Source: DATKBT01 sp035546295
GTDB taxonomy: Bacteria; Acidobacteriota; Thermoanaerobaculia; Multivoradales; Multivoraceae
Reading direction: 5' to 3'
Length of the DNA: 24,692 nucleotides
NCBI GenBank assembly: GCA_035546295.1
Contig: DATKBT010000123.1
Coordinates: 1 to 24,692, forward strand
Position numbers and translations under genes: made by a program. The notes beneath the pieces are model-generated. The model saw only the letters and a program-made list of their open reading frames with translations, was not told the DNA's origin and did no database searches. Shown piece after piece: positions 7,657 through 14,026 of the stretch (position 1 is its first letter; every line of letters begins with the position of its first letter).

Positions 7657-9507
7657 TCAGTTTCCGGAGACCCTGACGGCTTCGCCGTAGGCCTTCTGGT
7701 AGTTGTCGTAGGCGCTGGTGTAGGCGTCGTCGGCGAAGTCCTCCTCGCCCCGGGCGAAGAAGTCCTCGGCGGAGTAGACCGGCTGCTGCGCGGCGGCCGC
7801 GGCGTCGATCGCCGAGCGCACGATCGCGCGGACCTCCTCGAGCGCGCCGCCGAGCGCCACCGGCAGCGCCAGGCGTCCGGCCTCGGCGTCGCTGCGGTCG
7901 AGCAGGCGCGTCTCCAGGTCGAGGCGCCGCAGCAGCGCGGAGAGGTCCTCCACGAAGGCGGTGTGGTCGGCCAGCGCGGTGCCCAGCGTCGCGGCGTTGC
8001 CCAGGGTGGAGCGCAGGGTGGCGTCGGTCACCTGGAGCTCGGCGTCGGTGGCGAGCAGGGCTGCGCCCAGCGCGTCCATGCCGGCCTGCGAGGCGCGGGT
8101 GCCGAGCCGCTCGTCGAGCTTCTCGTCGACCAGTGCGCGAAAGGTCCGGCTGTCGCCGATCGTGCGCTGCTTGGCCGAGTGCTCGAGGCACAGACACAGG
8201 TAATCGATGCCGGCGCGGTCGATCGAGAACAGTAGCTTGGGCACGAAGAACTCGGCGGTCGAGGGCACGAAGTCGACGAACTCGCCGTAGACCTTCGCGG
8301 CGTTGTTGCAGGTGAACTCGGCCGCCGGGGTGCCGACTGTGCCGATCACCGGCAGCACCTCGCCGGCGGCGGGGCACGGCAGCAGGCCGCCGAGCTCGAC
8401 CGCGGAGGCGACGCGGTCGGGATCGTCCGGGAGCGGAGCCCCGGCGCCGGAGAGCCCGGGGATCGCCTGCCACCAGTCCGGGCTGGTGACGTCGAGGCCG
8501 ATGCGGTCGCCGAGGAAGGTGACGAACGAGGCGAAGTCGGTGGGCACCACCGAGCCGAGCTCGGCGAGCACCGCCTCGATCCCGCCGACGATGTCGGCGA
8601 CCAGGTTCTCGAGGTGCTGGGGCAGCGCGTTGGTGAACCCGACCACCTCGTTGAAGGCGCCGGTGACCGCTGTCCCCGCGTCGGCCACGAAGTCGACGAT
8701 GCCGTCGGCGACCTTGTCGACCTCCTGGCAGACGTTGTTCAGCAGGGTGGCGAAGCCGGTCGCGGTGCAGGCGTCGAACGAGAGGCTGGTCGGGATGTTC
8801 AGGAAGTCCAGGATGCCGTGGACGCAGACCCCGAAGGCGCAGCCGTTGGGGATCGAGAGCGAGAAGTTGCAGGTGAAGGAAGGGCAGTCGAAGGCCGACA
8901 TCGCGACCCGGGTCGAGCTCGCCTCGCGGGCGGCGCCCAGGGCGTCGGGGTTCTCGGCGACCAGGGCGAGGATCTTGGCGGCCCACGCCTGCTCGAAGGC
9001 CTCGAGCTCCGCCGGTGCCAGCCCCGACACCTGCGACGCGATCGCCTGGAGCCGGTCGTCCCAGCCAGGCTCCATCAGCGGCGAGAGCTCGCGGAGCTGG
9101 TCGATCATGAACAGGAAGTCGACGCGGAAGCGCTCGCGCTGCTCGACGGTGCCGGGCGGCAGGTCGCCGGCGGGGACTCCGTACATCGCGCGGAACGCTG
9201 CCCGACGCTCGTCGGAGCGACCGTTGCGCTCGAGGATCGAGGGGAGCGCGCGCCAGCCGGGCCGAGCGTCGAGGAAACGCTCGACCTCGGTCCAGCTCTC
9301 CGCGTCGAGGTCGCTCAGGCGGGCGCGCACGGTGGCGACCTGGCTGGGCTCGGCGCCGCCGAGCGTCGCGATCCGCTCGACCACGTCGGTGAGCTCGGTG
9401 CGGGCGACCGCCGGGCGCTCGGCGGAGCCCCGCTGGGCCGCCGCCGGCGGCCCGAGCGCGAGCGTGAGAGCGGCGGCCGCTGCCGCCGCGACGAGGATCC
9501 TCTTCAT
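7657..9507 (-). CDS. Secreted cysteine-rich protein of unknown function, paralog B
   Basis: This 616-residue protein has a clear signal peptide (MKRILVAAAAAAALTLALG, cleavage near PAAA-QRG) and a textbook AAAGGAGG ribosome site before ATG 9507. The first 190 residues are helical and charged. A cysteine cluster follows (FDCPSFTCNF, GCAFGVCVHG, DACTATG, NNVCQEV). Then come motifs shared with the downstream paralog: a DWWQAIPGL segment, GGLLPCPAAGEVLPVIGTVGT, FTCNNA, DYLCLCLEH, GGALEEVRAIVRSAIDAAA and the terminal TSAYDNYQKAYGEAV helix. It is the first gene of a two-gene operon, with paralog A 17 bp downstream. No known family was recognised. The CxC motif and even spacing of cysteines suggest disulfide-stabilised periplasmic or extracellular folding. 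Divergent from the amidohydrolase remnant and PD40 lipoprotein. Confidence 0.82.
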   Translation of the reverse strand: MKRILVAAAAAAALTLALGPPAAAQRGSAERPAVARTELTDVVERIATLGGAEPSQVATVRARLSDLDAESWTEVERFLDARPGWRALPSILERNGRSDERRAAFRAMYGVPAGDLPPGTVEQRERFRVDFLFMIDQLRELSPLMEPGWDDRLQAIASQVSGLAPAELEAFEQAWAAKILALVAENPDALGAAREASSTRVAMSAFDCPSFTCNFSLSIPNGCAFGVCVHGILDFLNIPTSLSFDACTATGFATLLNNVCQEVDKVADGIVDFVADAGTAVTGAFNEVVGFTNALPQHLENLVADIVGGIEAVLAELGSVVPTDFASFVTFLGDRIGLDVTSPDWWQAIPGLSGAGAPLPDDPDRVASAVELGGLLPCPAAGEVLPVIGTVGTPAAEFTCNNAAKVYGEFVDFVPSTAEFFVPKLLFSIDRAGIDYLCLCLEHSAKQRTIGDSRTFRALVDEKLDERLGTRASQAGMDALGAALLATDAELQVTDATLRSTLGNAATLGTALADHTAFVEDLSALLRRLDLETRLLDRSDAEAGRLALPVALGGALEEVRAIVRSAIDAAAAAQQPVYSAEDFFARGEEDFADDAYTSAYDNYQKAYGEAVRVSGN

Positions 9508-9581
9508 GCCTTCCTCCTTTCGGCCACTGGGTGGCGCGGGTCGATGTCTGCTGCCATCCCATGTAGCGACGAAACCCGGAG

Positions 9582-9599
9582 CCCGCCCTCACGGGCGGG
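9582..9599. other. GC hairpin in the divergent intergenic region
   Basis: CCCGCCC-TCAC-GGGCGGG is a perfect 7-bp GC stem with a tetraloop, about 75 bp upstream of the paralog B start and 39 bp before the amidohydrolase remnant. No T-run follows on either strand, so it may be an attenuator, an operator or chance in GC-rich DNA. Confidence 0.35.
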
Positions 9600-9637
9600 T
9601 AAGCTCGGACGCAGTCGAGGGGACTGGAGGCGACGAG

Positions 9638-9872
9638 GTGGAGCAGGCCGACCGCTTCGCCGACGAGGCACGGAAGCTGGGTATCGCCGTCGCCGGGCAC
9701 ATCCCGCTACGGGTCTCGGCGCGGGAAGCCGCCGACGTCAACCTGCTCGAGGACATCCGCAACGCACAGGAGATCCAGGCTGTCGTCCGCCGACGGTCGA
9801 CTCCACCGCCGCGCCGACCTCGACCGGCTGCTGGCGCCGACCCAGGCGCTCGATCAGGAGGCAAGACGGTGA
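9638..9872 (+). pseudogene. Amidohydrolase remnant (internal deletion plus frameshift)
   Basis: The frame from GTG 9638 reads ADEARKLGIAVAGHIPLRVS, then AREAAD. This resembles the metal-site region of imidazolonepropionase-like amidohydrolases ('DEAR.LGL..AGHVP..VS..EA.D'). It then jumps straight to NLLEDIRNAQEIQAVV, which belongs near the C-terminus of that family, so roughly 150-200 residues appear deleted. One extra base around 9788-9791 shifts the frame; the true C-terminus continues as DGRLHRRADLDRLLAPTQ to a TGA at 9870-9872. The start of the family proper is also missing. The TGA overlaps the GTG of the next gene (GTGA), so the ancestral gene was translationally coupled to the PD40 lipoprotein. 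GGAGG lies seven bases before GTG 9638, so the remnant may still be translated. Family assignment is by remembered motifs. Confidence 0.7.
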
Positions 9873-11914
9873 ACAGACCAGTCGCAACAGGGCTCGCGCT
9901 GCTCCTCTTCGCGTGCGGACAAACGCGGTCTCCATCGCTCGTGGTAGAGGGAGCGGCCAATTCCCGGCCCGAGGCCCTGGTCGAAGCGATCGTCTACACC
10001 CGGCTCGGTCCTCCCAGCTGGGACGTTTACCTTTTCGAGGCGCCCGGTGCCGCGCCACGTGCGCTCACGGACGATCCGGCGCTGGATTACAACGCCGTGT
10101 TCTCCCCCGATGGCCGGTGGGTGGTCTTCACTTCGGAGCGGTCCGGCAGCGCGGACCTTTACGCCCTGGACCTGGCGGCGGGAGGTGATCCGGTCCGCCT
10201 CACCCACCATCTCGCGATGGACGACGCCGCGTCCTTCTCGCTCGACGGCGAGCGCCTCGCGTTCGTCAGCGCGCGCGACGGCTACGCGGACATCTTCATC
10301 ATGCCGTTCTCGCCGGGCGATGCCACCGCTGAGAGCCGCGCCGTCAACCTGACCCGCCGGCCCGGTGGCGACTTCAACCCCGCGTTCTCGCCGGACGGGC
10401 GCCGCATCGCGTTCTCGCGCCAGACCTGTCTCTGGTCCGAGGGCGACATCTGCTGGGAGATCGAGCTGTGCGTCATGGATGCCGACGGGTCGAACGTGCG
10501 CACCCTCGCCACGGCACGCGCCGGGATCCCAACGGGCACGCTGTACCGGAACGGGGTCGCAGGCTCCCCTGCCTGGTCCTCGGATGGCGCCTCCATCTAC
10601 TACTACTCCGTGTACAACTACCACCGCGACTCGACCGAGCGCGCCGAAGACGAGTACATCGCAGGCGGCGAGATCCGCCGCGTCGCACTCGATGGTTCTG
10701 GTGACGTTCTGGTGGTCCCGAACGGCTACTCGCCGGCGGTTGCCGCCGAGGGCCGCCTGGCGTTCGTCCGTCCGTTGGAGCAGGACGGCCCAGACACCTA
10801 TTACAGCGGCCAGGTCGTCTCCGTCGCGCCGGACGGTTCGAACCTGCGCGCCGAGAGCCCGGAGCTGAACACCTGGCTCGACAGCTGCTTTGCACCCGAC
10901 TTCGACCGCAGCACGGGCCGGATGGTGTGCCACCGGGCCAGTCCCGGCGCGGTCGACGGTCCCGAGCTTCCCCAGGGCCGGTCCTTCGTGTCGCCGTCCG
11001 GCGTCCGTCGGGTGGAGCTGCCGGACCGGAGCGTTGTGGTTCAGGCGATCGGTGCCTACTTCCCCGCGCTCACCGCAGGCGGTGACGTGATCTCCACGTT
11101 GAGGATTCGCTCCGCCAGGGAAGCCTCGGCGGGGGGCGGGCCGAAAGCCGTGCCGTTGCACGTCTCCGCAATCGACGGCATGCATGTGCGCGAGGTGTTC
11201 GCGCCTCCCTCGGGTATCGCGTGGGGCGCCGCCATGGCGCGCGATGCCGGTTGGGTCGTCGTGGCGGTCGGGCTGACGTTTGCGGAGTCAGGCGAGAACC
11301 TCGACATTTGGAAAGTCCGGCTCGACGGAAAGGGCGCCGTCAACCTCACGCCCGATTCTCCGGCCAACGACGCCTTTCCGAGCATCTCGGCGGACGGTCG
11401 GCGCATCGTGTTCCGGAGCGGGCGTGACGGGCCCCGGGGCGAGACCCCCGGCGACCCGCCCGCGGACATGGCCATCTACGTGATGGGCGGGAATGGCGAG
11501 AACCCGCATCGACTCACCGAATCGGATGCCAGAGAGACCATGCCCGCCATCTCGCCGGACGGCGAATGGGTCGTTTACGTCGTCCGCGACCCACGCGCGG
11601 CAAAACTGTGGGTCAGCCGCGTGGATGGATCGGAGCGGCGGCTGCTCGAGCCGGAGCGGGCTCACATCCCCGACAAGGCGTTGCACCCGCGATTCTCGCC
11701 CGACGGGAGATGGGTGGTCTTCACCTCGGACCGCGGCGGTCTCAACGACGAGTGGCCCATCACCCCACAGCCGCAACCCTATGGCGAGCTGTGGGCGGTG
11801 CCACGGAATGGCGGTCAGGCAATCCGCTTGACCAGCGACAAGTGGGAGGACGGTCCCAACGACTGGGGCCATCTCCGCTTGACCATAGATCACAACCAGG
11901 ATCGCCGACATTGA
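9869..11914 (+). CDS. PD40/TolB-type beta-propeller lipoprotein
   Basis: This 681-residue protein starts at GTG 9869, with AGGAGG seven bases upstream. It opens with a lipoprotein signal (VNRPVATGLALLLFACG; probable lipid-modified Cys 16). The body has repeated PD40 (WD40-like) blades: AVFSPDGRWVVFTSERSGSA, SFSLDGERLAFVSARDGYAD, AFSPDGRRIAFSRQ, AWSSDGASIYYYS, SISADGRRIVFRSGRDG, AISPDGEWVVYVVRD and RFSPDGRWVVFTSDRGG, about seven blades and enough for a closed propeller. Such proteins are periplasmic or surface-facing and act in protein interaction or as domains of peptidases and amidohydrolases; no peptidase domain follows here. The remnant gene directly upstream suggests it once partnered an amidohydrolase. 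Its 3' end overlaps the convergent open frame at 11890 by 25 bp. Confidence 0.88.
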   Translation: MNRPVATGLALLLFACGQTRSPSLVVEGAANSRPEALVEAIVYTRLGPPSWDVYLFEAPGAAPRALTDDPALDYNAVFSPDGRWVVFTSERSGSADLYALDLAAGGDPVRLTHHLAMDDAASFSLDGERLAFVSARDGYADIFIMPFSPGDATAESRAVNLTRRPGGDFNPAFSPDGRRIAFSRQTCLWSEGDICWEIELCVMDADGSNVRTLATARAGIPTGTLYRNGVAGSPAWSSDGASIYYYSVYNYHRDSTERAEDEYIAGGEIRRVALDGSGDVLVVPNGYSPAVAAEGRLAFVRPLEQDGPDTYYSGQVVSVAPDGSNLRAESPELNTWLDSCFAPDFDRSTGRMVCHRASPGAVDGPELPQGRSFVSPSGVRRVELPDRSVVVQAIGAYFPALTAGGDVISTLRIRSAREASAGGGPKAVPLHVSAIDGMHVREVFAPPSGIAWGAAMARDAGWVVVAVGLTFAESGENLDIWKVRLDGKGAVNLTPDSPANDAFPSISADGRRIVFRSGRDGPRGETPGDPPADMAIYVMGGNGENPHRLTESDARETMPAISPDGEWVVYVVRDPRAAKLWVSRVDGSERRLLEPERAHIPDKALHPRFSPDGRWVVFTSDRGGLNDEWPITPQPQPYGELWAVPRNGGQAIRLTSDKWEDGPNDWGHLRLTIDHNQDRRH

Positions 11915-12192
11915 GCGCTCACGGCGGCGTACCAACCTGATGCAGCAGGCCGACCGCGCTGGGTGCGGCGGCTGAACGCAATCTCGTCGCGCGCGTCGAG
12001 CTTCTCCCCTTCGTGGATGTCGATCGAGCTGAGCGTGTTGCCTTCCAGGCTGGCGTCGAAGAGGCCCGCCGGCGTTGCCCCGCCGGCGAAGAAGCGGTAG
12101 ACCCTGAGGCGGGAAGAAGCGAACCTGCCGTCCGGTCCGAGGTCGCACAATCGATGCGCGCCATCAGACTCCGTCACTGAGGCGACGCTCAC
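11890..12192 (-). CDS. Possible small protein or gene fragment, unknown
   Basis: This 100-residue open frame begins at GTG. Its middle portion (SRLRVYRFFAGGATPAGLFD, then ASLEGNTLSSIDIHEGEKLD) has strongly G/C-ending codons and a balanced composition, unlike the antisense frames around it, which suggests real or recently real coding sequence. No ribosome site precedes the GTG, and the last 20 residues, which run into the convergent PD40 gene, look random. It may be a fragment of a larger secreted protein rather than an intact gene. No family was recognised. It lies at the edge of a patch of broken small genes, which favours the fragment view. Confidence 0.35.
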   Translation of the reverse strand: MSVASVTESDGAHRLCDLGPDGRFASSRLRVYRFFAGGATPAGLFDASLEGNTLSSIDIHEGEKLDARDEIAFSRRTQRGRPAASGWYAAVSAQCRRSWL

Positions 12193-12244
12193 CGAGAAGT
12201 GGTAACGGCTGGTCCGCGACGGAGCCAGCCGCGGCGGGCTTGGA

Positions 12245-12270
12245 GCGGGCGGAGCCGAAGCTCCGCCCGC
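12245..12270. other. Perfect 11-bp hairpin upstream of the nucleotidyltransferase pair
   Basis: GCGGGCGGAGC-CGAA-GCTCCGCCCGC is a perfect 11-bp inverted repeat with a 4-nt loop. It lies 48 bp before the likely start of the partner gene at 12318. No T-run follows. It could fold in the 5' leader of that transcript, terminate upstream transcription imperfectly, or be a REP-like element. Confidence 0.4.
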
Positions 12271-12317
12271 CCGGTGTCAGCCGAGTCTTTCCCGGTTTGG
12301 CGGATGCTTGGGCCGTC

Positions 12318-12590
12318 ATGCGAGCGCGTGAGATCGACATGCTCCCGTCCAAGGTGGTGGGCCGCCGGCGCGAGCCCGCTTCGAGCCCGGCGGCTGCGGA
12401 CGTCTTGCTGCGCACGGCTCGGGATCTCAGAGGCTGCGGGCTCGCTCCACGGGGGCTGTATCGGTTCGAGACGTTCGAGGAGGCGCAGGAGTGGATGAGG
12501 AGCCAGATGGCCGGGAGGTCCGCCCGACGCTCGAGGATCTCCGCCGACTCTGCCGCTCGCTCGACGAGGCCGGAGCCCGGTACGTCCTGA
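12318..12590 (+). CDS. Partner (antitoxin-like) of a nucleotidyltransferase, possibly degraded
   Basis: This 90-residue frame reads MRAREIDMLPSKVVGRRREP, a short linker, then LLRTARDLRGCGLAPRGLYR and FETFEEAQEWMRSQM. This resembles small proteins encoded just upstream of DUF6036-like or MNT-type nucleotidyltransferases; the match is from memory. The last 30 residues are Ser/Arg-rich and are read from the alternate frame of the nucleotidyltransferase start, an overlap of 100 bp. The recognisable part therefore ends at about 12512. No strong ribosome site precedes ATG 12318; an upstream TTG 12240 is in frame but would place the hairpin inside the coding region. As its partner gene is truncated, the module is probably inactive. 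Confidence 0.5.
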   Translation: MRAREIDMLPSKVVGRRREPASSPAAADVLLRTARDLRGCGLAPRGLYRFETFEEAQEWMRSQMAGRSARRSRISADSAARSTRPEPGTS

Positions 12591-12700
12591 TCGGTGGCTT
12601 CGCCATGATCCTCCACGGCGGGGAGCGGACCACCAAGGACATCGACCTGCTGGTCGACCCGGCTGACCGGCCACGGCCTGCCAATCCGTACACTCGCTAG
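12491..12700 (+). pseudogene. Truncated nucleotidyltransferase (MNT-fold)
   Basis: The 69 codons from GTG 12491 (AGGAGG upstream) read LEDLRRLCRSLDEAGARYVL, IGGFAMILHGGERTTKDIDL, then LVDPA. These are the first helix and the GG/G-A-x-x-x-HG plus DxD-like (KDIDLLVD) nucleotide- and metal-binding motifs of minimal nucleotidyltransferases. Intact relatives continue for another 80-120 residues. Here homology stops near 12663, and a short unrelated tail (DRPRPANPYTR) leads to TAG. The TAG overlaps the stop of the convergent 75-residue gene by four bases, so the truncation point coincides with the boundary of that neighbour. A deletion or insertion joining two cassettes is the likely cause. Confidence 0.65.
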
Positions 12701-12924
12701 GCTGCCCCCACGAAGGCCTGGAGCGCTGCTTCCGGGACCTCGATCGGCACGAAGAGACTGGCGGGGAACAGGTAGTCCTCGCCCGACTCGTCGACGATTC
12801 GCAGCATCCCGTGAGACTCGGCCTCCGGATCGCTCAGGCCCCGATAAACGGTCCGTACCTGGAGTGACGCGGAGTAACCGCCGTCGCTGACACAGAGGAA
12901 GTAGCTCTGTCTCGGCTCGCTCAT
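12697..12924 (-). CDS. Conserved small protein of unknown function
   Basis: This 75-residue protein reads VRTVYRGLSDPEAESHGMLR, IVDESGEDYLFPASLFVPIE, then VPEAALQAFVGAA. The pattern 'Y(R).L.D.EA..HG.LRV.DESGEDYLYPA..FV.I.LP' recurs in short uncharacterised proteins of several high-GC phyla (from memory). It is cytoplasmic, with no signal or membrane segment. Its ATG overlaps the stop of the upstream frameshifted gene (ATGA), which supports both the start and the ancestral pairing. The ribosome site is weak, in keeping with translational coupling, so its expression may have suffered when the upstream gene broke. The N-terminal part (SYFLCVSDGGYSASLQ) looks like a short strand. No function is proposed. 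Confidence 0.7.
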   Translation of the reverse strand: MSEPRQSYFLCVSDGGYSASLQVRTVYRGLSDPEAESHGMLRIVDESGEDYLFPASLFVPIEVPEAALQAFVGAA

Positions 12925-13169
12925 GAGTCTCGGCTCAGCAGGCGCTTGACCTTGACGTCGACACGTCCGCGCCCGTGCGCTTCGTTACCACTGTACCTCG
13001 GCCCAGCCCACGAAGCCGTCGGCCAAGCGAACACGTGCGACGCCTTTGCACTTCCGCCAGCTCCCAGGACCGGAGGCGCGATCGAGAAGGCGCCTGACTC
13101 GTACCGCCGACCGGACGCGATGGTCTCAACGGGGTCGATCTCACCGAGAACCTCGACTTCGCCATGCAC
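12921..13169 (-). pseudogene. Small conserved gene broken by compensating frameshifts
   Basis: The open frame starts VEVLGEIDPVETIASGRR and ends EAHGRGRVDVKVKRLLSRDS, but its middle 40 residues look random. Shifting frame near 13100-13106 gives VRVRRLLDRASGPGSWRKCK, then GVARVRLADGFVGWAEVQW. This runs to an in-frame TAA at the sequence TGGTAACGAAGC; removing one A there restores W-Y-E-A-H-G in the first frame. The composite matches a small uncharacterised family with the ending 'W(A/R)EVHWYEAHGxGRxxxKxKR'. One base lost and one gained thus leave an open but scrambled protein. A further lost base near the start would restore an ATG start (MAKVEVLGEI) at 13165. The gene was coupled by ATGA to the small protein downstream. 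A sequencing error is the alternative explanation. Confidence 0.65.
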
Positions 13170-13291
13170 GACGGCTCGATGCTACGGAATGCTTCTCGGG
13201 CGGCCCAACCAGGCGACACAACGGCGGAATTCGTCTCTGGCGAGGGACTGCCTCCGCCTCCGTGCACCCGTCGCCGTCCTGAGCCCGGCGG

Positions 13292-14026
13292 CTACAGCAG
13301 AGGGTCCTCGCCCGCCGCGTACTGGCGCGACAGCGAGATCGCGGCCTCGAGCGCGCGGTCGAGGCGGCCGGTGAGACGCACCAGGGTGAGCTCGTCGCCT
13401 TCGAGGGCGACGACGTAGACGCCGCGGAGCCGGTCGGCGCGCGAGTTGGTCCGGTAGTAGACCCAGGTGCGCTCGTCTCCCTGGCGCAGGGTCACGGCCG
13501 CGATCCAGCCGCGCTCGCGCATGACGCGCTCGAGGCGGAAAGCGCGATCGCCGGAGATTCTCCGGTCGAGCCCGGCGAGATCGTCGGTCTCGTCCCAGCC
13601 GCCCTCGCCCCACGTGTCCGCGTGGTCGTCGTCGTCGTGCCAGCCGCGGTCGCGTCGGTGGCCGCGATCGGCGACGTAGACGCCGACCTCGACTTTCTTG
13701 ACGCCGCGCAGCACGTTGAGGTCCTCGTCGGGATCGCTCAGCCGGTTGAGCACGAACTTGCCGAGCCCGAGCGAGAGGCGGCCGAGGGTCACGGTGGCCT
13801 CGCGCTCGAAGTGCGCGGCGCCGAGGTCGCGCTCGATGCTGTCCTTCATCGAGGAGATCTCGGGCGAGGCCATCATCACGCAGCCGGCGCTGGAGAGCGC
13901 GACGGCAGCGAGCGTCGCGATCGCGAGGAGCTGGAGCCGGCCGCGGCCGCTGGACGATCCGGTGGATCCGCGTGATTCGGCCGCCGTGCTGATCGCGATG
14001 GCGTCGGGCTCGATCGGTGGCGTCAT
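13292..14026 (-). CDS. DUF4252-family lipoprotein (paralog b)
   Basis: This 244-residue protein has a long N-region, a hydrophobic segment (LLAIATLAAVALSSAGC) and a lipobox ending at Cys 49, so it is probably lipid-anchored. The mature part matches DUF4252 by its order of strands: SLGLGKFVLNRLSDPDEDLN, VLRGVKKVEVGVYV, RVMRERGWIAAVTLRQGDER, TWVYYRTN, LRGVYVVALEGDELTLVRLT and GRLDRALEAAISL. A His/Asp-rich insert (RDRGWHDDDDHADTWGEGGW) interrupts the domain near residues 124-145. The start ATG overlaps the stop of paralog a (ATGA). DUF4252 proteins usually sit downstream of an ECF sigma and anti-sigma pair, as here. Function is unknown; an envelope role under that sigma factor is inference. Confidence 0.85.
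   Translation of the reverse strand: MTPPIEPDAIAISTAAESRGSTGSSSGRGRLQLLAIATLAAVALSSAGCVMMASPEISSMKDSIERDLGAAHFEREATVTLGRLSLGLGKFVLNRLSDPDEDLNVLRGVKKVEVGVYVADRGHRRDRGWHDDDDHADTWGEGGWDETDDLAGLDRRISGDRAFRLERVMRERGWIAAVTLRQGDERTWVYYRTNSRADRLRGVYVVALEGDELTLVRLTGRLDRALEAAISLSRQYAAGEDPLL

Noticed and set aside
5468..7690. Long plus-strand open frame of 740 codons
   Set aside because: Antisense to the secreted paralog A, with Arg/Gly/Gln-rich low-information composition and no signal or motifs; a product of high GC.
8303..9868. A 500-codon N-terminal extension of the PD40 lipoprotein
   Set aside because: It is antisense to paralog B, whereas GTG 9869 has an ideal ribosome site and begins a lipoprotein signal.
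13203..13209. GCCCAAC resembling an integron attC core (RYYYAAC)
   Set aside because: No matching GTTRRRY core within 150 bp in the right orientation, and no foldable attC arm or integrase was seen.
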